From the NCBI GenBank assembly GCA_964631865.1, contig CAZWAK010000010.1:1-64000 (forward strand): 64,000 nucleotides of DNA, in the 5' to 3' direction. Below, piece after piece: positions 42,379 through 51,165 of the stretch; within the stretch, counting starts at the first letter, position 1; each line of letters starts with the position of its first letter. A program made the position numbers and the translations under genes. Below the pieces are notes generated by a model. That model saw nothing but the letters and a program-made list of their open reading frames with translations, ran no database searches and was not told the origin of the DNA. Origin of the DNA: JAFDVL01 sp964631865. Lineage in GTDB: Bacteria > Acidobacteriota > Blastocatellia > RBC074.

Positions 42379-43414
42379 AATTAACGGAAAAGAACTGGGA
42401 GCAGGCCATCCAGTATACATTATAGCCGAGATGTCCGCTAACCATAATCATAGTTTTGATGAGGCCGTGCGAATCCTCCACGCGGCGAAGGAATCAGGAG
42501 CGGATGCAATTAAGTTGCAAACTTATACACCCGATACTATTACTATTAACGCGAACAATGAGTATTTTCAGATAGGAAAGGGTTCGATCTGGGAGGGGCG
42601 CAATTTATATGATCTTTATGGTGAAGCATATACACCTTGGGAATGGCAGCCTGATCTAAAAAAGATTGCTGATCAGATTGGAATTGATATATTTTCTAGC
42701 CCATTTGATCACACTGCTATAGAGTTTCTGGAAAAAATGGGGGTTCCCGCTTATAAAATAGCTTCGTTTGAAATTGTGGATTTACCCTTGATTCGCAAGG
42801 TTGCTGAAACAGGTAAACCGGTCATTATGTCTACAGGAATGGCTACTTTAAGTGAGATAGAGGAAGCCGTAATTACTTTCCATAAAGCAGGTGGAAACCA
42901 ATTAGCATTGCTGAAATGCACAAGTGCTTACCCAGCACCGCCAGATGAAATGAACCTCAGAACAATTCCACATCTTGCAGCAGCGTTCAACGTTCCGACA
43001 GGGCTTTCTGACCATACACTTGGCATTGCCGTTCCTGTGGCGGCTGTTGCTTTGGGAGCTTGTATCATCGAAAAGCATTTCACTCTGACTCGCTCAGTTC
43101 CGGGCCCTGATAGCGCGTTTTCGCTGGAGCCGCAGGAGTTTAAAGCGATGGTCGAAGCTATTCGTATGGCTGAGAGTGCGGTTGGCTCTGTATATTATGG
43201 AGTAAACGCACGTGAAGCTACGAGTCGGGTTTTTCGGCGCTCCTTATTCGTTGTCAAAGACATGAAAGAGGGAGAAGCGTTCACCACCGAGAATGTCCGC
43301 TCAATTCGCCCTGGCTATGGACTACATACTCGTTATCTTGAGGAAGTAATTGGACGCCACGCTAGTAAAGAGCTAAGTCGTGGTACACCATTGGATTGGC
43401 AATTTATTGCCTGA
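42362..43414 (+). CDS. pseI: Pseudaminic acid synthase, PseI (NeuB family)
   Basis: Condenses 6-deoxy-AltdiNAc with phosphoenolpyruvate to give pseudaminic acid. 350 residues: NeuB domain with YIIAEMSANHNHSFDEAVRI, IKLQTYTPDTITI, FSSPFDHTAIEFLEKMGVPA, STGMATLSEIEEAV, and KCTSAYPAPPDEMNLRTIPH; C-terminal SAF (antifreeze-like) domain with FRRSLFVVKDMKEGEAFTTE and RPGYGLHTRYL. ATG 42362 has AGGA six bases upstream; an earlier ATG at 42344 would add six residues. Confidence 0.94.
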   Translation: MAPQIEINGKELGAGHPVYIIAEMSANHNHSFDEAVRILHAAKESGADAIKLQTYTPDTITINANNEYFQIGKGSIWEGRNLYDLYGEAYTPWEWQPDLKKIADQIGIDIFSSPFDHTAIEFLEKMGVPAYKIASFEIVDLPLIRKVAETGKPVIMSTGMATLSEIEEAVITFHKAGGNQLALLKCTSAYPAPPDEMNLRTIPHLAAAFNVPTGLSDHTLGIAVPVAAVALGACIIEKHFTLTRSVPGPDSAFSLEPQEFKAMVEAIRMAESAVGSVYYGVNAREATSRVFRRSLFVVKDMKEGEAFTTENVRSIRPGYGLHTRYLEEVIGRHASKELSRGTPLDWQFIA

Positions 43415-43457
43415 AAAATAAGAAGTTACAAGTAAAGGTAAGAAAATAAGGATTGAT

Positions 43458-44624
43458 ATGAAACGATGTACTCGTTGTTTAATTCCTGAAACCCACGAGA
43501 CCTTAATGTTCGATAAATATGGGGTTTGCAATATTTGTCGGCAGATGGAAATGAAGAAGGCCTTTGTTAACTGGGAGCAACGTAGAATAGATCTAGGCCA
43601 ACTGATTGAGTCTTATCGCGGAAAATATTCCCATGATTGTATTGTTCCATTCAGTGGAGGCAAAGACAGTGCATTTACACTATACCATCTAGTTACTGAG
43701 TGGAAAGTGAAACCGCTGGTCGTTCAGTTCGATCATGGCTTTATGCGCCCCAACTTGCGAGAGAATAATGAACGGGTTTTCAAAAAGTTGGGAGTTGATG
43801 TTATCAGCTTCAGACCAAACTGGCACGTGGTGCAAAAATTAATGCTAGAAAGTTTGAAGCGCAAAGGAGATTTTTGCTGGCATTGTCATACAGGAATATT
43901 TTCCTATCCAATGCAACTTGCTGTTAAGTTTAATGTCCCCTTGCTTTTCTGGGGCGAACCCAGTGCTGAGTATACAAGTTATTATACTTACGCTGAACCT
44001 GAAGAAGTAGATGAGCGCCGCTTCAATCGTTTCGTTAATTTAGGTATTGCTGCAGATGACATGATTGGGATGATAGATGGGGTCGAACCCCGCGATCTTG
44101 ACCCATTCCGGTATCCAGCACTTAAAGACTTGCGTCGTGTCGGTGTCCGTTCAGTTTGTTTAGGCAGCTTTATCTCCTGGGATGTAAAAGAGCAGGTGAA
44201 ACTTATTCAAAGTGAATTGGGGTGGAGCGGTGATGAAGTCGAAGGGGTGCCAGCGGCATATTCATACGAAAAGATCGAATGTTATATGCAGGGCGTGAGG
44301 GATTATTTGAAATACCTGAAGCGTGGCTATGGGCGAACTGCTCACTTGGCAAGTATTGATATTCGCAATGAACGTTTGACACGGGAAGAAGGACTGAAGC
44401 TGATGAAAGAATATGATGGCAAAAAACCAGCCAGCCTTGACCTTTTCCTCAATTATGTGGGCATTACCGAAGATGAGTTTCATGACATTGCAATGCAGCA
44501 TATGGTTGAACCCTGGGTTCCCGACTTAGTAAAAATTGAGAGGGGCAAACCATTGCATGATCATGATAAATGGGACAATACATCCGCATTACGTGCAAAT
44601 AATGCAGGGAAAGTGAATTCCTGA
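43458..44624 (+). CDS. N-acetyl sugar amidotransferase (WbpG/PseA-like)
   Basis: 388-residue ATP-pyrophosphatase-fold enzyme that forms an acetamidino group on an N-acetyl sugar, using ammonia from a HisH/HisF-type pair encoded just downstream. Residues 4-30 carry two CxxC pairs (CTRC, CNIC), likely zinc binding; the PP-loop is SGGKDS at 66-71. DFCWHCHTGIFSYPMQLAV and the WGEPSAEYTSYYTY region fit the WbpG/PseA family. Stop and next ATG share one base (44624). Which sugar is modified, pseudaminic acid or another, cannot be told. Confidence 0.9.
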   Translation: MKRCTRCLIPETHETLMFDKYGVCNICRQMEMKKAFVNWEQRRIDLGQLIESYRGKYSHDCIVPFSGGKDSAFTLYHLVTEWKVKPLVVQFDHGFMRPNLRENNERVFKKLGVDVISFRPNWHVVQKLMLESLKRKGDFCWHCHTGIFSYPMQLAVKFNVPLLFWGEPSAEYTSYYTYAEPEEVDERRFNRFVNLGIAADDMIGMIDGVEPRDLDPFRYPALKDLRRVGVRSVCLGSFISWDVKEQVKLIQSELGWSGDEVEGVPAAYSYEKIECYMQGVRDYLKYLKRGYGRTAHLASIDIRNERLTREEGLKLMKEYDGKKPASLDLFLNYVGITEDEFHDIAMQHMVEPWVPDLVKIERGKPLHDHDKWDNTSALRANNAGKVNS

Positions 44625-45241
44625 TGATAGCAGTTCTTGATTACGGATCAGGCAACCTCCATTCGGTGCGTAGCGCATTAGAAGTGATAGGCGTAAATGC
44701 CCGCATTACCCGGAAGCCCGAAGATTTGCGCAAAGCTGATCATATTATCTTGCCGGGAGTTGGAGCATTCAGTGAATGTTTGAAAAATCTAAAAGATTCA
44801 GGAATGGTGGGTGCTTTGGAAGAAGAAGTGTTGGAAAGAGGGAAACCATTTTATGGAATTTGCGTCGGTTTGCAAGTGTTGGCCCGCGAGGGACATGAAT
44901 TTGGAATCCATCCGGGATTGGGATGGGTGCCGGGTGTCGTCAAAAGATTTGAAGTCGAGAGTCTGGGGCTAAAAGTTCCACATGTAGGATGGAATGAAAT
45001 CATTACCACACTGAAATCCCCGCTCTTTAATGGAATTAAGGAAAATGCGGCATTTTATTTTGTTCACAGTTATCGCTTAGAACTAAGCGATCCGGCCTGG
45101 CAAGCGGCGGAATGCGATTATGGAGAGAAATTTACGGCTGCAATCTTGCACGATAACATTTTCGCTACTCAATTTCATCCCGAAAAAAGCCAAGAGAATG
45201 GACTGCGACTCCTTGAAAACTTCTGCAAGTGGAAACCCTAA
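44624..45241 (+). CDS. hisH: HisH paralogue, glutaminase subunit for sugar amidination
   Basis: 205-residue class I glutamine amidotransferase of the imidazole-glycerol-phosphate-synthase type. Catalytic triad: Cys80 in GICVGLQ, and His/Glu in TQFHPEKSQ near the C-terminus; the oxyanion strand is LPGVGAF. The neighbouring WbpG-like gene indicates that ammonia is directed to acetamidino-sugar formation rather than histidine synthesis, as for P. aeruginosa WbpG/HisH2/HisF2. The start codon overlaps the previous stop by one base. Confidence 0.9.
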   Translation: MIAVLDYGSGNLHSVRSALEVIGVNARITRKPEDLRKADHIILPGVGAFSECLKNLKDSGMVGALEEEVLERGKPFYGICVGLQVLAREGHEFGIHPGLGWVPGVVKRFEVESLGLKVPHVGWNEIITTLKSPLFNGIKENAAFYFVHSYRLELSDPAWQAAECDYGEKFTAAILHDNIFATQFHPEKSQENGLRLLENFCKWKP

Positions 45242-45245
45242 TACA

Positions 45246-46001
45246 ATGTTAAAGAAGCGTATCATTCCTAAGTTATTGCTCAAGAACGGTCGCAATGTGA
45301 AGGGGAAAAAATTCATTGATCTGCGAGATACAGGACACCCAGTTACTAATGCACGCATCTTTGATGCTCAGGGAGCTGATGAGTTAATGTTCTTAGACAT
45401 AGCGGCCAGTGCTGAGAACCGAGGGATATTATACGAGACGATTGCAAAAACTGCTGAAGAGGTATTCATGCCTTTTTGCGTAGGAGGAGGTGTGCGAACA
45501 GTTGAGGATGTACGCAACTTACTACTCGCTGGGGCAGATAAAGTTTGCATTAATACGGCTGCCGTAGAGATGCCATCACTTATCCAGGATGGTGCCAAGT
45601 TATTTGGGGTGCAATGCATGGTCGTATCTATTGACGTCCGGCGTTATGAAACTAACTGGGAGGTATTCACGCATGGGGGAACGGTTTCAACGGGCATAGA
45701 TGTTATAGATCATGCTAAGCGAATGGTGAATTTGGGAGCAGGCGAACTATTGATAACTTCAATTGATCGAGATGGGACAATGGAAGGTTACGATATAGAA
45801 CTCATCAATACAATTGCCAATGCCGTAAATGTACCAGTGATTGCTTCAGGGGGGGCTGGAAATCTACAGCATTTAGTAGATGCCATCAATTATGGTAATG
45901 CGTCGGCTGTCGCTGTTGGAAGTTTGTTTAATTTTACTGATCAAAGCCCTATCAAAGCGCGGTCATTTATGCGTGTTGCTGGGGTAAATGTTCGCGTATA
46001 A
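45246..46001 (+). CDS. hisF: HisF paralogue, ammonia-channel/cyclase subunit
   Basis: 251-residue TIM barrel of the HisF type. Motifs: LLKNGRNVKGKKFIDLRDTG, DELMFLDIAASAENR, MPFCVGGGVRTVEDVRNLLL, GADKVCINTAAVEMPSLIQD, LITSIDRDGTMEGYDIELI (catalytic Asp) and VIASGGAGNLQHL. Partner of the preceding HisH paralogue, four bases away. ATG 45246 matches the family start; a longer frame from 45120 lies within hisH. In this context it probably channels ammonia to the amidotransferase. Confidence 0.9.
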   Translation: MLKKRIIPKLLLKNGRNVKGKKFIDLRDTGHPVTNARIFDAQGADELMFLDIAASAENRGILYETIAKTAEEVFMPFCVGGGVRTVEDVRNLLLAGADKVCINTAAVEMPSLIQDGAKLFGVQCMVVSIDVRRYETNWEVFTHGGTVSTGIDVIDHAKRMVNLGAGELLITSIDRDGTMEGYDIELINTIANAVNVPVIASGGAGNLQHLVDAINYGNASAVAVGSLFNFTDQSPIKARSFMRVAGVNVRV

Positions 46002-46010
46002 AGGGGGAAT

Positions 46011-46550
46011 ATGGCAAGAGACAATTATTTTATTCAAGGAGAGCGAATATATTTTCGGGAAGTCCGTCTAACAGATGTTGGAGATACTTATTATCGCTGG
46101 ATGAATGACATAGAGGTGACTTGTTATCTGGAAAGTAGATTCTTTCCGAATTCGATTGAACATCTTCGTGAATATGTTGCAAACAAGCAAAATGACAAAA
46201 ATAATATATTCCTAGCTATAGTTTTAAAGGAAAATGATAGACATATCGGAAATATCAAGCTTGGTCCGATTGACTGGATACACAGAACAGGAGACATAGG
46301 GCTTATCATCGGTGACAAAAGTTGTTGGGGAAAAGGGTATGCAACAGAATCTATAAAACTGATGGTTAAATATGGATTCGATATTTTAAATTTGCATAAA
46401 ATAACCGCCGGATGTTATAGCTGCAATCAAGGGTCGGCAAAGGCATTCCAGAAAGCTGGTTTTGATATAGAAGGATTACGGAAACAGCAATTTTATTATA
46501 ATAAGTCATATGTTGATTTGATTATGTTGGGCATTATTAATATAGGGTAA
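46011..46550 (+). CDS. GNAT N-acetyltransferase, candidate PseH
   Basis: 179-residue RimJ/RimL-type acetyltransferase. It has the acceptor-side start IYFREVRLTDVGDTYYRWMN, GPIDWIHRTGDIGLIIGD and the acetyl-CoA loop CWGKGYATESIKLMVKYGFD. The pse operon otherwise lacks the acetyltransferase that converts the PseC product into the PseG substrate, so this gene is the best candidate for that step (inference from context). Clearly more A+T-rich than pseB-hisF. Followed by a long inverted repeat. Confidence 0.78.
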   Translation: MARDNYFIQGERIYFREVRLTDVGDTYYRWMNDIEVTCYLESRFFPNSIEHLREYVANKQNDKNNIFLAIVLKENDRHIGNIKLGPIDWIHRTGDIGLIIGDKSCWGKGYATESIKLMVKYGFDILNLHKITAGCYSCNQGSAKAFQKAGFDIEGLRKQQFYYNKSYVDLIMLGIINIG

Positions 46551-46556
46551 TTTTTC

Positions 46557-46630
46557 TAGTACAGCGAATTTTAAGTTTCTTAACGTAATAAAGCCATTTT
46601 CTACGATAAAACTTAAAATTCGCTGTACTA
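46557..46630. repeat. Perfect 22-bp inverted repeat with 30-nt loop
   Basis: Positions 46557-46578 are exactly complementary to 46609-46630 (arm begins TAGTACAGCG, ends TTAAGTTT). It lies between the acetyltransferase and the flippase gene. It could terminate the pse operon, though no T-run follows the right arm and the stem is A+T-rich. A small transposon-derived (MITE-like) element is the alternative, but no target-site duplication was found. Confidence 0.8.
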
Positions 46631-46680
46631 TTGACTCGATACTTATAAATTCAGAGTTACCTAAGTAAAGAGCATTTTTT

Positions 46681-47997
46681 GTGAAAGCAGATTTATTATT
46701 TTCACCATCTATTTTCGTACTATCCCGATATATCGCGGTTGGTATAGCTGCAGGCGAGGCATTTTTATTTGCATACATCTTAGGAGTTGATAGCTATGGG
46801 CAATATGCAGTGATAATGCAAATAGCTAACTCACTTGTAATGTTGGGCTTTGGAAATGCTTCGGGTTATATATATGCTTTTTATAAAAATTCGTTAGGTG
46901 ATAATAATGAGGTTTATAAATTAGTCTCGCTATTACAATATTTGATAGGCGCGGGAGTGCTAGCCCTAGCATTATTAATAGCAAAGCCTCAGTTCTTAGC
47001 TAGTATTTTTATCTTTCTAATACAGGTCCCTTATTTAATTACTGAGCCTCTGTTTAGGGTAAAAAATATGTTTGTTGTTCCTGTGATCGGTAAAGGGATG
47101 GGCTCATTGATGACTATACTATTAATTAGTATATTTTACTTCTCGCAAGTAAATGCAGAGTCGGGCAGAATTAGTATTAATACATCAATAATGATTGTAC
47201 TGTTTGGTAATTTTCTCGGATACGGCATTTACTATCTTAGTATATTTTGGGTAAGAGGTGTGAAAGTAGAATCGCTAATAGACTTTTTAAGCTTAAAAGC
47301 TTTGATTATTAGGGATAGAGTGGTTAATTATTGGTTTTCCATACAAAAACCAGGGATATTGATCAGTTCTTCAAGCCTAGTTTTTATGTTCTTTATGAAT
47401 GTGGATCGGCTATTTATTGAGCATTTTCACCGACCAGAAATACTCAGTGTGTATTCGTTGGCTTGGCAGCTTTCACAAGGAGCCTGCTTGCTATTAACGT
47501 CATTAAATCTAATGTCGAATATACGAATTGGGCAGAAAATATCGGGTTCAAGTACTGATAAAGAGTTAACTCGCCTTTTAAAAAAGGAGCTTCTGATAAC
47601 GTTTTACACTGGGTTTTCGGTTTTTGTTGCACTTGTGTGTGCAAGTTATATTCTAAGCAAGTTGATATATAAAGATTATTATGATTTGGTTAGGATAACG
47701 GCATTAGTAGGTGGTGGCTATTTGAGCATATATATCGCCAGTGCTGTCACGGGTTTGTTGACATACGAAGGTCATAATCTAGGGCTTGTGATTAGCTGGG
47801 CTATTGCACTATGTATGTCTCTTGGATTTAATTTATTATCAATACGTTATGATTTATGGTATGGGAACGCAGTTGCAATGACATCGTTTATTCTCATACT
47901 ACAAAGCTTGTGGCTCATAGCTTACACCTATCTTGCCTTGAAAAAGAGGAAATGCAATTATATTACAATGACCAATGGCTATATATATAAAACATAA
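46681..47997 (+). CDS. Polysaccharide flippase (Wzx-like, MOP superfamily)
   Basis: 438-residue polytopic protein with about 12 hydrophobic segments, e.g. YIAVGIAAGEAFLFAYILG, LLQYLIGAGVLALALLIAKP, GYLSIYIASAVTGLLTYEGH. Moves lipid-linked repeat units across the inner membrane. Sequence is typical of Wzx in lacking strong motifs; the assignment rests on topology and context. The start is GTG at 46681 with no good ribosome-binding site. A+T-rich compared with both ends of the window, suggesting acquisition. Confidence 0.8.
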   Translation: MKADLLFSPSIFVLSRYIAVGIAAGEAFLFAYILGVDSYGQYAVIMQIANSLVMLGFGNASGYIYAFYKNSLGDNNEVYKLVSLLQYLIGAGVLALALLIAKPQFLASIFIFLIQVPYLITEPLFRVKNMFVVPVIGKGMGSLMTILLISIFYFSQVNAESGRISINTSIMIVLFGNFLGYGIYYLSIFWVRGVKVESLIDFLSLKALIIRDRVVNYWFSIQKPGILISSSSLVFMFFMNVDRLFIEHFHRPEILSVYSLAWQLSQGACLLLTSLNLMSNIRIGQKISGSSTDKELTRLLKKELLITFYTGFSVFVALVCASYILSKLIYKDYYDLVRITALVGGGYLSIYIASAVTGLLTYEGHNLGLVISWAIALCMSLGFNLLSIRYDLWYGNAVAMTSFILILQSLWLIAYTYLALKKRKCNYITMTNGYIYKT

Positions 47998-48044
47998 AGC
48001 CTAAGTGTGAATACTATATTATTTAATAGCAAGTTGTTGCCCAT

Positions 48045-49421
48045 ATGAAAAAGAAATTATTAATTTACACAAAACATAATACGACTAAGGCCTGGAGGTA
48101 TCTAGCATCCGAGCTTGAAGATGTTTCTAGCTGTGTAATAGTTAGTGAATTTAAGAACGATGGAGATGTGTGGATAATGCCCGATTTTTACAAAAGACTT
48201 AAATATCCACAAATAGAAAATTTTCCTAGCCTTTGTCTAACTGATGGCGATTATGAGGAAATAATTCGTCGGTGCAGGTTATTGCGAAATTTGAAATATG
48301 ATTTGGCTGTAAAAATGATAAGTGCCATGTGGCTGGCCATAGACGATCTTCTAAGTAAAGAACGACCAGATATAGTATTGTCGTTTACAATAGACTATTA
48401 TGCGCTAGATATCTTGGAGAGAATCTCTTCTCGGAGGGGAATACCATTTTATGGGTTAATGTCCTCTATACTAAGAGACAAACTTATGATATCTGCACGA
48501 GGAGAGTATAACCAACTATATGATTCGAATGATGAGCAAGTTACGCAAGCGTTGAATGAGATGACAGCAGATGAATTTGCCCCGTTCTTATCAAAGAATC
48601 CTAAATATTCTTTAGGAAGATTTTGGTCTATAAATCTGCGCTTTATTCTTAGAAGCCACATATTTTGGATACTTCGTCACATAACTAGAGATCCAATGAA
48701 TAGCCATTTCCTAATGACTAGGCTTCATGTGAGTGAGTATCGAACTGGCTTAGAAGATAGGAATGTAGTCAAGTATTTTGATAATAATTGGGAAAACAAG
48801 GTAAAGGGTGTTCCAACTGATAAGCGAGTGTTCATAGGATTGCAACAAAACCCAGAGGCATCAATAGATTACTGGGTACATAATATAGAGTTGATTGACT
48901 ATGAGGCTGTGCTGCATCGATTAATTGACAGTCTGTCGGTGGAAGGGTTTACAATACTAATAAAAGACCACCCTAATATGTTTGCATTAAGAAAGCTAGG
49001 TTTAATTAAAGGATTACAGGGCAAGCCTAATACTATAATGCTTCCATATGAAGCAAGATCGCAACATTTAGTCCGAGAGTGCGGATTCACTTTTACTTGG
49101 ACTGGAACAATAGGATTGCAAGCGGCTTTAGCTGGCAACTGTGCCATAGTTACCAATCCATACTATGCAACAGAGGAAGAGTTTCTTATTATAAGAAATC
49201 TTAAGGATATTGATTTAATCCCTCATAAGCTTTCTTCCCGCAAGAGGGAGGATTATATGGGGCCGATACGTGAAAAGTTGGCAAAACGAGTCTCGGATGG
49301 CTCATTACCCGGGAGCTTATTAGCTCATTACTGGCTTAGATTTTCAATGGGCGAGGCAGAAAAAGTGAATCAGATTAAAACAGTAGCGAGGTCATTATCT
49401 AAGTATTTTAGAACACGTTAG
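48045..49421 (+). CDS. Capsule-synthesis-like (GT-B) glycosyltransferase candidate
   Basis: 458 residues, soluble, with a two-domain look. The second half has GLQQNPEASIDYWVHN, then FTILIKDHPNMFALRKLGLI, GKPNTIMLPYEARSQHLVRE and FTWTGTIGLQAALAGNCAIV: the order KDHP / polypeptide turn / TGT-x-G-x-(E/Q)A is that of Capsule_synth (KpsC/KpsS-like) and related nucleotide-sugar enzymes. In this locus it is the best candidate for the transferase that uses CMP-pseudaminic acid, but that is inference. Starts MKKKLLIYTKHN; no signal peptide. Confidence 0.6.
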   Translation: MKKKLLIYTKHNTTKAWRYLASELEDVSSCVIVSEFKNDGDVWIMPDFYKRLKYPQIENFPSLCLTDGDYEEIIRRCRLLRNLKYDLAVKMISAMWLAIDDLLSKERPDIVLSFTIDYYALDILERISSRRGIPFYGLMSSILRDKLMISARGEYNQLYDSNDEQVTQALNEMTADEFAPFLSKNPKYSLGRFWSINLRFILRSHIFWILRHITRDPMNSHFLMTRLHVSEYRTGLEDRNVVKYFDNNWENKVKGVPTDKRVFIGLQQNPEASIDYWVHNIELIDYEAVLHRLIDSLSVEGFTILIKDHPNMFALRKLGLIKGLQGKPNTIMLPYEARSQHLVRECGFTFTWTGTIGLQAALAGNCAIVTNPYYATEEEFLIIRNLKDIDLIPHKLSSRKREDYMGPIREKLAKRVSDGSLPGSLLAHYWLRFSMGEAEKVNQIKTVARSLSKYFRTR

Positions 49422-49614
49422 CTTTGCGGCTGTTTTGTAAAAAAGTAATGTTTAGAAAATTTGGTATACCATTAACGTGAGTAGGGTAAATATTTTCTCT
49501 GAATAAATATTAAGACTTGCGATCTCGATGCAGTGGCTGTTGAGGAGTGCTTGAGAGAGAACTTTATTATTACAAAAGATCCTAAAGTGTGAAAGTAAAG
49601 AACAAAAGTGTATT

Positions 49615-51024
49615 ATGAATCCTGTTAATAATAGTTTCATTGCGAGTAACTTCAGAAGTATCTTTATAGTAAAGCACATAGTACTAATTATGTCATCTCC
49701 GATAAGATTAATAGTTGCAATATGGCTGTGTGCAATTGCGCTTTATCTTATTAGCCCTGTAGAGTATCCTGTTAATGTGAGAAGCGATGGTTGGGGATTT
49801 ATAATTGCCTGCATTTTATTTTTCTGTTTAGGAGTACTCTTTTATCAAAGAAAGGCAATGCGATTTAACTGTGCTGAGCAGTATTCGTTGAGCGATTATA
49901 AAGATATTAACAACATTATCACTTGGTGTTCTATATTGGGCATGATCGGGTGTTTGAGTATATTATATGATAAAGTATTTCTTTCAGGGCTAGATTATTC
50001 CCTTGGCATTACAGACGTACGGTATCAACGAGAGGCTGACGCAGCAATAGGCATTGGGTCTAATAGCTCTTTTCTAACTTATTTAGGATTTGTACTATAT
50101 TCTTTTAGTAGTGTATCTTGGTTATTATTGTTGCTTTATGGTGATAAAGTGACGATGAGAGGAGTATTGTTTGGAGTAATTTCTTCTTTGCCAATTCCCG
50201 CTGTAGCAACATTGTTTGGGGGGCGAGGGCCTATCGTACAATTATTAGGACTTAGTGTTGGTGCGTTAGTATTGCGAGTATTAAGTAATCAGACTGCCCT
50301 TCCTGCTGTTAGGTATTTACGCCCTTTTCTAGTAGCTTTCATTTTATCTACTTTAATATACAATGGCTATGTTACAGCTACTCGCAGGCAATACTCCGGT
50401 TTAAGAGATGTTTCAACTCAAATGACTCACTTAGATGTCACATATGGAATACGCCCCTCAGAGTGGTATAGAAAAGCAATAGATGACGAAATCCTTCCGT
50501 CTGATGTCATGTTAGATGTGTTTAGCGCTTTTGTCTACTACACGCATGCTTTGCCAACGCTACAACTTGTCCTTGAAAAATCAGAAGACATTAGCCTTTA
50601 TTATGGTCAAAATCAATTTAATTTAGCTTTCGTCATTTTGGAGAGAACTATACCTACTATGAGTATGAGGGCAAATGCAAACAGTGAGTTGGCTGAATTG
50701 ACTGGACTGTTTTCATCGGCTTGGGGAATGCTATTTGTAGATTATGGTTTAATAGGCTCTTTAATTGAGGTTTTTATCCTAGGCTGGTTAAGCGGCATGG
50801 TTTATTATAAAGCCCAATACCGCCAAAGCCTTCTGGCTAAGTTGCTCTTTTGTTTTGTTGTGATGTCGATACTATTTAGCCCGCTTAGTGCCCCATTTGG
50901 CATAGGAAACGCAGCCTTGGTCTTCGTTTCAATGATTCTTGCACAGTTATTTTTATTAATCCGACCTCGCTCTCAGCAGTTAAGTAATAATTTAGGGGCA
51001 GTTCAATTTTCTACTTTTGACTAA
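49615..51024 (+). CDS. O-antigen/oligosaccharide repeat-unit polymerase (Wzy-like)
   Basis: About 445-469 residues with ten or more membrane segments (e.g. IRLIVAIWLCAIALYLISPV, FIIACILFFCLGVLFY, LLFCFVVMSILFSPLSAPFG) and a periplasmic loop between about 270 and 350 (RQYSGLRDVSTQMTHLDVTY) as in Wzy proteins. The pair NSELAELTGLFSSAWG also fits. The start is uncertain: ATG 49615 or ATG 49690, neither with a Shine-Dalgarno; the latter begins just before the first membrane helix. The 193 bases upstream are noncoding. Confidence 0.75.
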   Translation: MNPVNNSFIASNFRSIFIVKHIVLIMSSPIRLIVAIWLCAIALYLISPVEYPVNVRSDGWGFIIACILFFCLGVLFYQRKAMRFNCAEQYSLSDYKDINNIITWCSILGMIGCLSILYDKVFLSGLDYSLGITDVRYQREADAAIGIGSNSSFLTYLGFVLYSFSSVSWLLLLLYGDKVTMRGVLFGVISSLPIPAVATLFGGRGPIVQLLGLSVGALVLRVLSNQTALPAVRYLRPFLVAFILSTLIYNGYVTATRRQYSGLRDVSTQMTHLDVTYGIRPSEWYRKAIDDEILPSDVMLDVFSAFVYYTHALPTLQLVLEKSEDISLYYGQNQFNLAFVILERTIPTMSMRANANSELAELTGLFSSAWGMLFVDYGLIGSLIEVFILGWLSGMVYYKAQYRQSLLAKLLFCFVVMSILFSPLSAPFGIGNAALVFVSMILAQLFLLIRPRSQQLSNNLGAVQFSTFD

Positions 51025-51165
51025 CCTTGGTACCCTAAGAATTTCGAGGATCTAACTAATCCTGAGCTTCTATTTATAGCCTAGTACTAGAAATCAAACT
51101 CACTAAGAAACCAATTTGTAAACAAAACTTCCATATTCTATTAGGCCTTTGTTTAATAAATTGAA

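Noticed and set aside
46557..46630. Insertion sequence ends
   Set aside because: Arms are perfect but the interior is 30 bases and no target-site duplication was found.
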